A stretch of 64,000 nucleotides of DNA from Laspinema sp. D2d. GTDB lineage: Bacteria; Cyanobacteriota; Cyanobacteriia; Cyanobacteriales; Laspinemataceae. Shown in pieces: positions 36,171-45,444 of this stretch. Made by a program: the position numbers and the translations under genes. Position 1 is the stretch's first letter, and every line of letters begins with the position of its first letter. Below the pieces are notes generated by a model. It worked only from the letters and a program-made list of their open reading frames with translations, was not told where the DNA came from and searched no databases. The stretch spans positions 1 through 64,000 of the forward strand of contig NZ_JAMXFC010000023.1 of the NCBI RefSeq assembly GCF_025370755.1, in the 5' to 3' direction.

Positions 36171-38321
36171 ATGAAAGAAATTGAAAAGTCAATATCCTTT
36201 GATGGACGGGATATTCGACTCACTATTGGGTTGTTTGCACCCCAGGCAGGGGGTGCAGTATTGATTCAGTCTGGAGATACGGCTGTATTCGTGACGGCGA
36301 CCCGTTCTCAGGGCAGAGAAGGGATTGATTTTCTCCCGTTGTTGGTCGATTATGAAGAACGCCTCTATGCAGGTGGAAAAATTCCCGGGGGCTTCTTGCG
36401 CCGCGAAGGAAGACCACCGGAAAAGGTCACCCTGACCTGTCGCTTAATTGACCGTCCCTTACGGCCTTTAATTCCGCAATGGATTCGGGATGATATTCAA
36501 ATTGTGGCAACAACCTGGTCAATGGACCCCCAAGTACCCCCGGATGTATTGGCGGTGACGGGTGCTTCGGTGGCGGTGCAGTTAGCCGGAATTCCCTTCT
36601 ATGGTCCAATGGCAGCCGTGCGCGTCGGTTTAGTGGGAGATGATTTTATCATTAATCCCACTTATAAAGAAATTACCTCGGGAGATTTGGATCTGGTGGT
36701 TGCCGGAAGTCCCGATGGGGTGATCATGGTGGAAGCCGGTGCAAATCAGCTTCCGGAACAGGATATCATCGAAGCCATTGATTTCGGCTATGAAGCAACC
36801 TGCGACTTGATTCAAGCGCAGCGGGAAATCATGGAAGAGTTAGGAATTGAGGCCGTAATTGAGCCACCGCAAGAGGTTGATCAAACCCTGGAAACGTTCA
36901 TTCAGGAACGGACGACCGATGATATTAAAGGGATTTTGTCTCAGTATTTAGACAAAAACCTCCGGGATACGCGCTTAGATGAGATTAAAGAGGCTATCCA
37001 AGCGCAAATTGCCGAAATGCCCGAGGAAGAACCCGTCAAGGTGGCGGCAACTGCGGATGGCAAAGCATTGGGGAAAGTCTTTAAAGAAGTCACCAAAAAA
37101 CTGATGCGGCGGCAGATTGTCGAAGATGGCGTCCGCGTCGATGGTCGGAAACTGGACGAAGTACGGCCTGTCTCTTGTCGCGTAGGACTGTTACCTCGCC
37201 GGGTTCATGGTAGCGCGTTATTTAACCGGGGATTAACTCAGGTGTTATCCTTGGTCACCTTGGGAACCCCAGGAGATGCCCAGGATTTAGCCGATGACCT
37301 GCATCCGGAAGATGAAAAGCGGTATCTGCACCATTACAACTTCCCGCCGTTTTCCGTGGGAGAAACCCGACCGATGCGATCGCCTGGACGTCGGGAAATT
37401 GGTCATGGCGCTTTAGCAGAACGCGCCTTATTGCCGGTGTTACCGGATTATGACAAATTCCCTTATGTGATTCGCGTCGTCTCTGAGGTGCTCTCCTCCA
37501 ATGGTTCTACCTCAATGGGTTCCGTGTGCGGTTCGACCCTGGGTCTGATGGATGCCGGTGTTCCTATCAAGAAACCCGTTTCCGGTGCAGCAATGGGTCT
37601 GATCAAAGAAGGGGATGAAATACGGATTTTGACCGATATCCAAGGGATTGAAGATTTCCTCGGGGATATGGATTTCAAGGTAGCGGGAACCGACACGGGG
37701 ATCACTGCTTTGCAAATGGATATGAAAATCTCCGGGTTGTCGATGGAGACGATCGCTCAGGCGATTCAGCAAGCGAAACCGGCGCGATTACATATCCTTG
37801 AAAAAATGCTCGGGACGATTGATACGGCTCGTTCCGACTTGTCCCCCTACGCGCCACGCCTGTTGACGATCAAGATTGATCCCGAATTCATTGGCATGGT
37901 GATTGGTCCCGGCGGTAAGATGATCAAGAGTATTACCGAAGAAACTGGGGCGAAGATTGATATCCAGGATGATGGAACCGTCACCGTTTCGGCGATCGAA
38001 AGTGAAAAGGCACAGCGTGCGGTAACGATTATCCAAAACATGACCCGCAAGTTATCGGCGGGAGATGTGTATCTGGGGACCGTCACACGGATTATTCCCA
38101 TTGGTGCGTTTGTGGAATTCCTCCCAGGTAAGGAAGGTATGGTCCATATTTCTCAGATTGCTGATTATCGAGTTGGCAAGGTTGAGGATGAACTCGCCGT
38201 GGGTGATCAAGTCGTGATTAAAGTGCGCGATATTGATAACAAAGGCCGAATCAATCTCACTCGTTTGAACATTCATCCCGATGAGGCACAAGCTGCTCGT
38301 GAAGCAGCAGGACTCGCCTAG
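36171..38321 (+). CDS. pnp: Polynucleotide phosphorylase
   Basis: 716 aa from ATG at 36171, with GAAGGAAAAAGG as ribosome binding site; upstream in-frame codons from 36087 are leader. Two RNase PH domains flank a helical linker: the first at about 1-230, the second at about 315-540 with the catalytic-region motif [23 protein letters not shown] domain follows ([12 protein letters not shown], about 555-615), then an S1 domain (about 620-690). PNPase degrades RNA phosphorolytically from the 3' end and in cyanobacteria, which lack a conventional poly(A) polymerase, also makes heteropolymeric tails. Two hairpins follow the stop. Confidence 0.97.
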   Translation: MKEIEKSISFDGRDIRLTIGLFAPQAGGAVLIQSGDTAVFVTATRSQGREGIDFLPLLVDYEERLYAGGKIPGGFLRREGRPPEKVTLTCRLIDRPLRPLIPQWIRDDIQIVATTWSMDPQVPPDVLAVTGASVAVQLAGIPFYGPMAAVRVGLVGDDFIINPTYKEITSGDLDLVVAGSPDGVIMVEAGANQLPEQDIIEAIDFGYEATCDLIQAQREIMEELGIEAVIEPPQEVDQTLETFIQERTTDDIKGILSQYLDKNLRDTRLDEIKEAIQAQIAEMPEEEPVKVAATADGKALGKVFKEVTKKLMRRQIVEDGVRVDGRKLDEVRPVSCRVGLLPRRVHGSALFNRGLTQVLSLVTLGTPGDAQDLADDLHPEDEKRYLHHYNFPPFSVGETRPMRSPGRREIGHGALAERALLPVLPDYDKFPYVIRVVSEVLSSNGSTSMGSVCGSTLGLMDAGVPIKKPVSGAAMGLIKEGDEIRILTDIQGIEDFLGDMDFKVAGTDTGITALQMDMKISGLSMETIAQAIQQAKPARLHILEKMLGTIDTARSDLSPYAPRLLTIKIDPEFIGMVIGPGGKMIKSITEETGAKIDIQDDGTVTVSAIESEKAQRAVTIIQNMTRKLSAGDVYLGTVTRIIPIGAFVEFLPGKEGMVHISQIADYRVGKVEDELAVGDQVVIKVRDIDNKGRINLTRLNIHPDEAQAAREAAGLA

Positions 38322-38418
38322 AACAGTCTAGCTTTATCCCTCCAACTTGATCTGGAGGGGTTGCTCATGGCCTGCCGATAGGGATGGATCATCAGTTATA
38401 AGTGAGAATGGGTGATAG

Positions 38419-38444
38419 AAAGCTTCTGATTTCAGAAGCTTTTT
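38419..38444 (+). terminator. Intrinsic terminator after pnp
   Basis: AAAGCTTCTGA (38419-38429) pairs with TCAGAAGCTTT (38432-38442) and continues into a T-run. A weaker hairpin (CCCTCCA/TGGAGGG, 38339-38360) without a T-run precedes it. Confidence 0.8.
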
Positions 38445-38486
38445 GCATTTTCAGCAGGCGATCGCTTTTTCTGATGGCAGAACAGA

Positions 38487-38520
38487 AACCCCACCCAGGA
38501 TGTACCCAGGCGGTGGGGTT
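38487..38520 (-). terminator. Hairpin, likely terminator of the DUF4327 gene
   Basis: AACCCCACC (38487-38495) and GGTGGGGTT (38512-38520) form a perfect 9-bp stem. On the minus strand it is followed by TTTCTGTTCTG, a weak T-rich tail. It lies 52 bases past the DUF4327 stop. Confidence 0.55.
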
Positions 38521-38572
38521 CATGCTAACCCACAAAATAAACCACAACGGTGAGGGTGGACCTAATCTAACG

Positions 38573-38797
38573 TTACTCGTCGTACCAATCTTCTCGACCT
38601 AACAAGTCACAAATGCGATCGCGGAGCAAAAAGTCATTGTGTTCTAACTCTAGCTCGATGTTTCCCCATTCGCGCGGGGGAATGTACTTGCAAAGGGTAT
38701 AAATCGGTTGCTGACGGCTGAGAATGCCTTTTTTGACCAATTGACGCGCTTCTTGCTTGATAAAGCCTATGGTATATGAGATCGTAGCTTGAACCAT
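38573..38797 (-). CDS. DUF4327 family small protein
   Basis: 74 aa from ATG at 38797; an open frame continues upstream to 38926, but the added 43 residues are unlike the family and the conserved part begins near this ATG. Conserved blocks are YTIGFIKQEARQLVKKG, ISRQQPIYTLCKYIPPREW, and the acidic C-terminal LEHNDFLLRDRICDLLG. DUF4327 proteins are small, soluble and largely cyanobacterial, without a known function. It is convergent with pnp; its presumed terminator is at 38487-38520. Confidence 0.85.
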   Translation of the reverse strand: MVQATISYTIGFIKQEARQLVKKGILSRQQPIYTLCKYIPPREWGNIELELEHNDFLLRDRICDLLGREDWYDE

Positions 38798-39340
38798 ATT
38801 GAAAACCGCTATCCCCTTCAGGGCGGTAGGAGAGTCACTTAATTTTATATTTAAAAGGGCAGTTTCGGCTACAATTGATGCCCATATCGTTCGGGAACCA
38901 TAACAATTTCTATAGCCTTTTATCAATTTTAATCAGGACTTAAGATCCCTCGCTTCCTCTAAAAGTTGGGTTTAGGTTGGCTCATACTCATTCTTTTTTG
39001 AACCCAAGAGAACGACTGAAGTCGTTACTACAAACGGGGGATAACCGGGGAGGACAACTCCATGAGTTTTCCGACTTCAGAGAGATGACTTCAGCGGTTC
39101 ATCGAGGTTTTTGTAGTGACCACTTCACCGATCGGTTCATTAAAATTAATATCAATCATTAAAGATTAGCAACGGAAAATACGAGACCCAGAGTCGGGAA
39201 TCATCCCGGAGGCCCCAAACAGCCTACGGCCCCACCTAGATTTTTTGCGCCTTTTTAGCAAGATTGGCGTGAAACGATCCCAATTCGCCTTACACTCATA
39301 TTCAGTATTTTGTCGAATTCTGTATCTGACTGAGTTAACC
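38798..39340. other. Gene-free region before tpiA
   Basis: About 540 bases with no supportable gene. It contains one copy of the 16-base palindrome AACGACTGAAGTCGTT (39011-39026) that recurs twice near 49.1 kb, followed by looser GACTTCA/TGAAGTC-like pieces up to about 39125. The tpiA promoter should lie in 39245-39340, where an in-frame extension of tpiA lacks conservation. Confidence 0.5.
39011..39026. repeat. 16-bp palindrome, copy 1
   Basis: AACGACTGAAGTCGTT, a 7-bp inverted repeat with a GA centre. Identical copies are at 49126-49141 and 49161-49176; copies 1 and 2 also share the following ACTAC. Confidence 0.8.
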
Positions 39341-40069
39341 GTGCGAAAAATCATTCTGGCCGGTAATTGGAAAATGTACAAAACCCAGGCAGAAGCCCTG
39401 GAGTTTTTAGAGGGGTTCAAACCCACCGTAGAGGACGCCCCGGAGAATCGGGAAGTGGTTCTGTGCGTGCCATTCACTGCGTTGAGCGCCCTGTCCAAGA
39501 ATTTGCACGGGAGTCGCATTCGCCTCGGTGCTCAAAATATTCACTGGGAAGAAGCGGGTGCCTATACGGGAGAAATTTCGGGTCCAATGCTGACGGAAAT
39601 CGGCGTGCGGTATGTCATTATCGGGCATAGCGAGCGTCGGCAATATTTTGGGGAAACCGATGAAACGGTGAACCTGCGCCTGAAAGCAGCCCAGAAATGG
39701 GGACTGATTCCCATCCTCTGTGTGGGGGAAACGAAGGAACAACGCGCCGCTAACGAGACGGAATCTCACATCTTAGGTCAATTGGAAAAAGACCTGGTAG
39801 ATATCGACCAAACCCAGTTGGTGATTGCCTACGAACCGATTTGGGCGATCGGGACCGGGGAAACCTGTGAATCTGACGAGGCAAACCGAGTAATCGGGTT
39901 GATTCGCTCGAAATTGGACAATAAAAATGTCACGATTCAGTATGGCGGCTCGGTCAAACCGGATAATATCGATGAATTGATGGCAATGCCGGAAATTGAT
40001 GGAGTATTGGTCGGTGGAGCCAGTCTCACCCCGGATAGCTGGGGCAAAATTGTCAATTATCACGCTTAG
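39341..40069 (+). CDS. tpiA: Triosephosphate isomerase
   Basis: 242 aa from GTG at 39341; upstream in-frame codons to 39245 are not conserved, and the family begins with [13 protein letters not shown]. The active-site Lys is in NWKM near residue 11, the electrophilic His in IIGHSERR near 93, and the catalytic Glu in [11 protein letters not shown] near 165. The phosphate-binding loop is [10 protein letters not shown] and the glycine-rich GVLVGGASL follows. It interconverts DHAP and G3P in glycolysis and the Calvin cycle. A clear terminator separates it from folP. Confidence 0.97.
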   Translation: MRKIILAGNWKMYKTQAEALEFLEGFKPTVEDAPENREVVLCVPFTALSALSKNLHGSRIRLGAQNIHWEEAGAYTGEISGPMLTEIGVRYVIIGHSERRQYFGETDETVNLRLKAAQKWGLIPILCVGETKEQRAANETESHILGQLEKDLVDIDQTQLVIAYEPIWAIGTGETCESDEANRVIGLIRSKLDNKNVTIQYGGSVKPDNIDELMAMPEIDGVLVGGASLTPDSWGKIVNYHA

Positions 40070-40178
40070 GGTCAAGGAATAACGGTTCAGAAATGAACCG
40101 CAGTCCATTCTCAGCGTGAAGCAGGAGGGGCGCTCTGCGGTGCGCCCTGGACTGTCTAGGAAAGGAATTATTAAGGGA

Positions 40179-40205
40179 CCCCCACCCTTCAGGGTGCGGG
40201 TTTTT
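40179..40205 (+). terminator. Intrinsic terminator after tpiA
   Basis: CCCCCACCC (40179-40187) pairs with GGGTGCGGG (40192-40200), 8 of 9 pairs, around TTCA and followed by five T. Two further hairpins precede it: CGGTTCA/TGAACCG (40083-40100), and CAGTCCA/TGGACTG (40101-40107 with 40148-40154) enclosing GGGCGC/GCGCCC (40128-40133 with 40142-40147). Confidence 0.85.
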
Positions 40206-40272
40206 ATAGACTTTCAAAACCGGATTCCCTAGCACTCGCTAATTCCTAACTCTCAACAGTCATTAATCCAGG

Positions 40273-41142
40273 ATGAATCCTCAACCCTTGCCGCTGACAA
40301 TTCGCGATCGCCCGTTTATCTGGGGTCAGCGCACCTATTTGATGGCGGTCCTCAATGTTACCCCCGATAGTTTTAGTGATGGGGGCGAATTTAATGCCCT
40401 GGAGACTGCTGTTACTCATGCCAAGGCGTTAGTTAGCGCCGGTGCGGATATTTTAGACATTGGGGGCCAGTCCACGCGCCCGGGGGCCTTAGAAGTGTCC
40501 CTGACAGAAGAACTCACGCGGGTGGTTCCGGTGGTGCGATCGCTCCGAAAAGACCCCACTTTCGCCACCTGTCCCCTTTCCATCGATACCTCGCGATCGG
40601 CTGTGGCAAAAGCTGCCATAGAAGCAGGTGCAGATATTGTCAACGATGTCACCGGCGGCACCGGAGACCCCGAAATGTTCTCCGTAGTCGCAAAATTAGG
40701 CGTTCCCTTCGTCCTAATGCATAGTCGAGGCACTCCTGAAACTATGCAAAAACTCACGGATTATCAGGACTTAATCGGGGACATAACCGAATTTTTCACC
40801 GTTCAAATTCAGAAGGCAACGGCTGCCGGGATTCAACCCCATCAGATTATTCTCGATCCGGGGATTGGGTTTGCGAAAACTTTTGAGCAAAATCTGGACC
40901 TAATCAGAAACCTGTCCCAGTTTCAAACATTAGGCTGTCCCCTCTTAGTCGGTCCTTCTCGTAAAAGTTTTATCGGACATTTACTCAACCAACCGGACCC
41001 GAAACAACGAGTTTGGGGAACTGCTGCCGCTTGTTGTGCGGCGATCGCCACTGGCAGTACCGATATCCTCCGCATCCATGATGTGGCAGAAATGCACGAC
41101 GTTTGTCGGGTGGCTGATGCCATTTATCGACCCCAAACCTAA
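40273..41142 (+). CDS. folP: Dihydropteroate synthase
   Basis: 289 aa. The pterin-binding signature MAVLNVTPDSFSDGGEF is at about residues 24-40, followed by DIGGQSTRPGA near 63, LSIDTSRSAVAK near 99, NDVTGG near 119, LDPGIGFAKTFEQN near 196 and LVGPSRKSFIG near 225, all expected for the DHPS TIM barrel. It condenses p-aminobenzoate with 6-hydroxymethyl-dihydropterin diphosphate in folate synthesis. It follows tpiA at a distance, which is a frequent cyanobacterial neighbour pair. Its stop overlaps the stop of the convergent SPFH gene. Confidence 0.96.
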   Translation: MNPQPLPLTIRDRPFIWGQRTYLMAVLNVTPDSFSDGGEFNALETAVTHAKALVSAGADILDIGGQSTRPGALEVSLTEELTRVVPVVRSLRKDPTFATCPLSIDTSRSAVAKAAIEAGADIVNDVTGGTGDPEMFSVVAKLGVPFVLMHSRGTPETMQKLTDYQDLIGDITEFFTVQIQKATAAGIQPHQIILDPGIGFAKTFEQNLDLIRNLSQFQTLGCPLLVGPSRKSFIGHLLNQPDPKQRVWGTAAACCAAIATGSTDILRIHDVAEMHDVCRVADAIYRPQT

Positions 41143-42008
41143 GTCGGATTCGAGCCATTTCCCGGCGGATTGGGGGGAGGATTTCCTCCTGGGGGGGTAG
41201 GATTATTCGGATTAGTCAGGTGTTGCCCGATTTCCGGCGTATAAATTAGCTCGGATAGGGTATCATTTAACGCCTTCGGGTCCATGAAAATTACTTTAGA
41301 ATTAGGACTTTTACTCAGTTCTTGATTCGCATCCACATAGCGTTTAGCCAACAAATATCTCATTACTTCTGTGGTGGTCATCTGAGGTTGCAGCAAGTCT
41401 AAAATCAGTTGCACAGATTCAGCCGTTGCCTCAGCATCAACAATCGTTGCCCGTTTGCGAATCTCCGAAGCGCGTTGCATTTCCATTGATTCTAAAACGG
41501 TTTTCGGCGGGTCAAGGTCTTGGACTTCCACCCGCAACACTTTAATTCCCCAACTAAAAGTAGCTTCATCTAAACTTTTCAACACCCGCTTATTAATCTC
41601 CTCAGTAGAATAGAAGGTTTGCTCCAATTCCATGTGACCAATGGTAGAACGCAGGGTGGTTAAAACCAGGTTTTTAATCGCTAAATTGATGTTGTTAATT
41701 TCATAATAAGCCTTTTGCAAATCCATGATTTTCCAATAGACCACCGCATCTAGTTTAATGGCGACGTTATCTTTAGTGATGGCATTTTGCGGCGGGACAT
41801 CTAAAACCTGTTCCCGAGTCGTATCTTCTACCACGATACTTTCGACATAAGGAAACACAAAATTAGGACCGGGACTCAGTTTGCGATTAAATCGTCCCAG
41901 ACGTTCTACTAACGCTTCGTTTCCTTCATTAATGACTTTAATGGCGCTAACGGTATAACCGAGAATGCCAAAAATTAAGGGAACGATGAAGGCAAAAAAT
42001 GTATTCAT
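41139..42008 (-). CDS. SPFH/stomatin-like membrane protein
   Basis: 289 aa from ATG at 42008; an upstream ATG adds six residues. One N-terminal membrane helix (about 3-22) is followed by a band-7/SPFH domain (about 28-190): NEALVERLGRFNRKLSPGPNF, DVPPQNAITKDNVAIKLDAVVYW, and the SWGIKVLRVEVQDLDPP block. A helical stretch rich in A, E and R then leads to a proline/glycine/asparagine-rich tail of about 25 residues. Family members form oligomeric scaffolds that organise membrane microdomains or regulate proteases. No NfeD-like partner gene is adjacent. Confidence 0.9.
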   Translation of the reverse strand: MNTFFAFIVPLIFGILGYTVSAIKVINEGNEALVERLGRFNRKLSPGPNFVFPYVESIVVEDTTREQVLDVPPQNAITKDNVAIKLDAVVYWKIMDLQKAYYEINNINLAIKNLVLTTLRSTIGHMELEQTFYSTEEINKRVLKSLDEATFSWGIKVLRVEVQDLDPPKTVLESMEMQRASEIRKRATIVDAEATAESVQLILDLLQPQMTTTEVMRYLLAKRYVDANQELSKSPNSKVIFMDPKALNDTLSELIYTPEIGQHLTNPNNPTPPGGNPPPNPPGNGSNPT

Positions 42009-42244
42009 AATGCATGATAGCTGCAAAAAATAATCTCGAAAAATGCTGAAATTTTATGCCCCGCTTAGAGAAATAGGACGAGAGTTTAATTTCTGAGGCA
42101 ACCCCAACCCTTTTAGTTCAGGAATAGCGGCAAAAAATCTCTAAGAAAGGTATTGACTCTAGTTTAATCGGTTTGTGAAGGTTAAGCATCCGTACAGGGG
42201 CGATCGCATCCTAAATTCCGGAGGCGATCACCCTTGTCAATGCC

Positions 42245-43954
42245 TCAATCCAACCGCCCGAGGGCCGCTTCACTGGTTGCCAACCACCGCGCCAAGCGCG
42301 TGGGGAGGGTTTCATTCAGGCGCAAGGCTGTTTCTTCAGTTCCCAAAGATTGCGCATAGGCAGCGCTTAAAAATGGGGCGTAGGTGCGCGCTTCCGGTGT
42401 CTGCTGCTTGACAAATGCCAAGGTAACCCCGCGCAGTAATTGCCGCAGATTCTCTGTCTGTTCCCGAGTGGGGTCATCGGGTAAGGCGGTTTGACGTTCT
42501 AACAGACTGGGATAATCGGGGTCAGTCACGCTGAAATGAGTCCCCCCGATCGCCGTGAGGAGATATTTTGGATCTTCGAGTTGGGTAAAGGGTCGCAATT
42601 GATGAGTCACTGCCGGGGCCCAAGCATCATCACTGGCAGCGACTAACAAGATAGGAATTTCAATTTCACTCAGTCCTTTTTCCCCGAATAAACTACCAAT
42701 ATTCGGATTAAGGGCGACTGCCTGTTTAATCCGCCGATCGCGCAAACTGATCCGATTTCCCGATAATTCTGTGGCGGAACATTGCAATAAATCCGCAGGC
42801 GATCGGCCTAATTTACGGCCCTCACTACAAAACTCTCGCAATTCGTCTAAATTTAACTCGCCCCCCGCTACAGCTAATGCCGCATAACCGCCTAAAGAAT
42901 GTCCGATGACTACTGTTTCTGCGGTGTTCAATTTCCCGGCAAGCGAACCGGGTTGACGGTTCATTTCGGCGAGTTCATCCAGGACAAAACTGATATCTTT
43001 GGGAAGTTCTAAAAAGACGGAAGCGGGTATCAGATTCGTGGGGTCTAAGGTAACCGGGAGATTTTCAACCGATGCCTCATTAATATCAGGATGTTCAATA
43101 GCAACGACGGTGATGCCGTGGGAAGCGAGATGTTCAGATAAATAGTTCAATAAGAAGCGATCGGACCCTAATCCGTGGGAGAGAACCGCGAGAGGTCCTT
43201 GGGGATTTGGACTGAAATAGAGTTCAGCCGTAATATCACGATTACGCTGGCGATCGCGAAAGGTTAAAGTTTGCTGAGAAACCTGTTGCGAACCGGGTAA
43301 AGCCGGGTCAAAACTGGCGAAAAAGGGTTCAGTTTCTAGTTCCAGGTCACTTTCTAAGCGCGATCGCAAAATTTGCCCTTCTAAATAGGGCAAATTTAGA
43401 CGAGATGCGACTCCAATCGCCGAAGTTGCATCAAAGACAATATTATCTCCGGGTAAGGCTTTTAAAATACCTAATAAACTCAAACCATTGCCTTGGGTAG
43501 CAACGAGTTTAATAGCATCTTTAATTTGCTCAATCGTACTATCAGGAACCAGTAAGAAAATAGCGCGAACAAATCGGTTTCCTTGGGGAGATTTGATGAG
43601 ACGATCCAGGGCGCGATCGCCAATATCCGGGTCAATCTCCACCCGTTGCGCTAACACCTCTTGCAATCCAGCCGGTAAAAAGGGACCTAGGGGAGCAAGA
43701 TTGCCGGGAAGTTCGCCAGTTCTAGCATACTGTTCTAAATCAGAAATGGCGATCGAGCCTTGCCAGGGACCGAGACGAAAGGTCAAACTTTCAGCCGCAA
43801 GACTCGCCACATTTGCACCCGAGGCGACTGCCAGCATTGCAGCAATCAGCGGTGCGATCGCCCGGTGATGCCACCGTCTAAACCGACGATTAAAGCCAAA
43901 ATTTCCCGAGAATTTTCCTGATGAATCCCAACCGATTATTTGAGTTTGTTTCAC
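42245..43954 (-). CDS. DUF1400/alpha-beta hydrolase, exported
   Basis: 569 aa from GTG at 43954, chosen because GGAGAGGG lies 7 bases upstream; ATG at 43972 in the same frame is possible. An N-terminal signal or anchor (about 28-52, APLIAAMLAVASGANVASLAAE) precedes a DUF1400 segment (LTFRLGPWQGSIAISDLEQYARTG). The alpha/beta hydrolase part has the oxyanion region LSHGLGSDRFLL, the nucleophile elbow GHSLGGYAAL, an acid in AASDDAWAP and the catalytic His in GGTHFSVTDPD. It resembles platelet-activating-factor acetylhydrolase/dienelactone-hydrolase relatives common in cyanobacteria. The substrate is unknown. Confidence 0.88.
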   Translation of the reverse strand: MKQTQIIGWDSSGKFSGNFGFNRRFRRWHHRAIAPLIAAMLAVASGANVASLAAESLTFRLGPWQGSIAISDLEQYARTGELPGNLAPLGPFLPAGLQEVLAQRVEIDPDIGDRALDRLIKSPQGNRFVRAIFLLVPDSTIEQIKDAIKLVATQGNGLSLLGILKALPGDNIVFDATSAIGVASRLNLPYLEGQILRSRLESDLELETEPFFASFDPALPGSQQVSQQTLTFRDRQRNRDITAELYFSPNPQGPLAVLSHGLGSDRFLLNYLSEHLASHGITVVAIEHPDINEASVENLPVTLDPTNLIPASVFLELPKDISFVLDELAEMNRQPGSLAGKLNTAETVVIGHSLGGYAALAVAGGELNLDELREFCSEGRKLGRSPADLLQCSATELSGNRISLRDRRIKQAVALNPNIGSLFGEKGLSEIEIPILLVAASDDAWAPAVTHQLRPFTQLEDPKYLLTAIGGTHFSVTDPDYPSLLERQTALPDDPTREQTENLRQLLRGVTLAFVKQQTPEARTYAPFLSAAYAQSLGTEETALRLNETLPTRLARWLATSEAALGRLD

Positions 43955-44102
43955 AACTTTTACCCTCTCCATTACGTGCGATCGACAATTGGATTGAACC
44001 CCCCCAATCCACAGGTGTTCCCGACTCCATAACCCCAGTCTAACGTACAACACCCGTCCCCCAAAAGGGTCACCCAGTTGTGGCAGGCAATTCCTAACTT
44101 TT

Positions 44103-44176
44103 CAATAGACTTATTCTAAAACTCTAAAAAGCCCCCCTTATTAAGGGGGGTTGGGGGGATCAACCCGTTATTATGC
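44103..44176. repeat. Shortened copy of the MITE-like element
   Basis: CAATAGACTT at the left, the palindrome CCCCCCTTATTAAGGGGGG (44132-44150), then GTTGGGGGGATCAACCC and TATGCAAAAG. The right half matches the right half of the element at 51613-51742 (GGGGTTGGGGGGATCAATCC, TTTGCAAG). The terminal inverted repeats are eroded. It lies between the DUF1400 hydrolase and DUF2887 genes; no gene is seen in the rest of 43973-44313. Confidence 0.55.
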
Positions 44177-44313
44177 AAAAGCTAAAATCCCGATTAAACC
44201 AACAAATAAAAACTGCTATTTGTTGTTGTTTTCAAGAACTAATTGCGGTAAAATAATAATAAATCAAAACAACTAATACGAGATATGCACAACTCACCTT
44301 TATCTCAGCGCCC

Positions 44314-45123
44314 ATGAGAACCGACACAATTTTTTATACCATATTCCAAAAATATCCCACCATCTTCTTTGAATTACTCCACCGTCCCATTCAAGAAGCC
44401 AGTGCCTATCAGTTCACCTCCATCGAAATCAAACAATTGGCTTTTCGGATTGATGGAGTCTTCATGCCCACCGAGGAGGAACCCAACCGACCCTTTTACC
44501 TCACCGAAGTACAATTTCAACCCGATGATGACCTTTACTATCGGATTTTTGCCGAACTCTTTATCTACCTGCGCCAATACAAACCGGCAAATCCCTGGCA
44601 AGTCGTCATCATTTACCCCTATCGTCACATCGAACCCAAAGACCAGTTACAATTTCAGGAACTGCTCAACTGCGATCGGGTCACCCGCATCTACTTGGAT
44701 GAACTGGAACCGGAAGAGGAAAGCACATTAGGTCTGGGAGTTGTTACACTAATCATAGAACCGGAAACGGCTGCGGTAGAAACAGCCAAACGCCTAATCG
44801 CCCAAGCCGCCACTGAACTCACCAATCCCAACCGCAAACGGGACCTCATCGAACTCATTGAAACCATCATCATTTACAAGTTAACCACCAAAAGTCGAGA
44901 GGAGATAGCCGCCATGTTAGAACTAGGAAGTTGGAAAGACAATCGCTTCTATCAAGAAAGCCTTGCCGAAGGTATAGGGAAAGGTAAAATCCTGGGAAAA
45001 CTAGAGACAGTTAAACCCTTCTTGCGAAAGGGCTTAACTTTAGAAGCTATTGCTGAATCTTTAGAGTTGCCATTAGATTTAGTGCGGGAAGCTGCCGAAG
45101 ATAGCAATAGTCAGGAAGATTAA
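44314..45123 (+). CDS. Rpn-family (DUF2887) putative nuclease/transposase-like protein
   Basis: 269 aa. The N-terminal half has FYTIFQKYPTIFFELL, then FRIDGVFMP and YLTEVQFQ, which fit the D...ExQ core of the PD-(D/E)XK fold of DUF2887/Rpn proteins. PWQVVIIYPYRHIEP and YLDELEPEEESTLGLG follow. The C-terminus carries GKILGKLETVKPFLRKGLTLEAIAESLELPLDLV, a helical segment typical of this family. Such genes are abundant and often unstable in cyanobacteria; RpnA of E. coli promotes RecA-independent recombination. A second copy of this gene's tail follows. Confidence 0.85.
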   Translation: MRTDTIFYTIFQKYPTIFFELLHRPIQEASAYQFTSIEIKQLAFRIDGVFMPTEEEPNRPFYLTEVQFQPDDDLYYRIFAELFIYLRQYKPANPWQVVIIYPYRHIEPKDQLQFQELLNCDRVTRIYLDELEPEEESTLGLGVVTLIIEPETAAVETAKRLIAQAATELTNPNRKRDLIELIETIIIYKLTTKSREEIAAMLELGSWKDNRFYQESLAEGIGKGKILGKLETVKPFLRKGLTLEAIAESLELPLDLVREAAEDSNSQED

Positions 45124-45171
45124 TCCCACTCAATGCTGGAAGAAATCCGTAGGTTGACATAAACCAATCGA

Positions 45172-45206
45172 CCCCCTCTAATCCAGGACATCATTGAGGG
45201 GGTTTT
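45172..45206 (+). terminator. Terminator after the DUF2887 gene
   Basis: CCCCCTC (45172-45178) pairs with GAGGGGG (45196-45202), extended by AAT/ATT, and is followed by TTTT. It lies between the full-length DUF2887 gene and the duplicated tail. Confidence 0.75.
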
Positions 45207-45223
45207 ATCCCAGATTTTAGGTT

Positions 45224-45438
45224 GAGAGGAGATAGACGCCATGTTTGAACTAGGAAGTTGGAAAGACAATCGCTCCTATCAAGAATGTCTTGCCGAAGGT
45301 AAAATTATGGGAAAACTAGAGACAGTGAAACCCTTCTTGCGGCGGGGGTTAACTTTAGAAGCTATTGCTGAATCGTTAGAGTTGCCATTAGATTTAGTTC
45401 GGGAAGCTGCCGAAGATAGCAATAGTCAGGAGGATTAA
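45224..45438 (+). pseudogene. Duplicated 3' end of the DUF2887 gene
   Basis: 215 bases repeat 44899-45123 nearly identically: GAGGAGATAG, then MFELGSWKDNRSYQECLAEG instead of MLELGSWKDNRFYQESLAEG, and the same ending DLVREAAEDSNSQED. A six-base segment is missing near GKGK, which keeps the frame. A 65-codon open frame from ATG 45241, with GAGGAGA upstream, could still be translated, but it lacks the nuclease core. It probably arose by tandem duplication with loss of the 5' part. Confidence 0.8.
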
Positions 45439-45444
45439 CCCCAC

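Noticed and set aside
42176-42411. Plus-strand frame antisense to the DUF1400 hydrolase end
   Set aside because: Shadow of the real gene; no independent signal.
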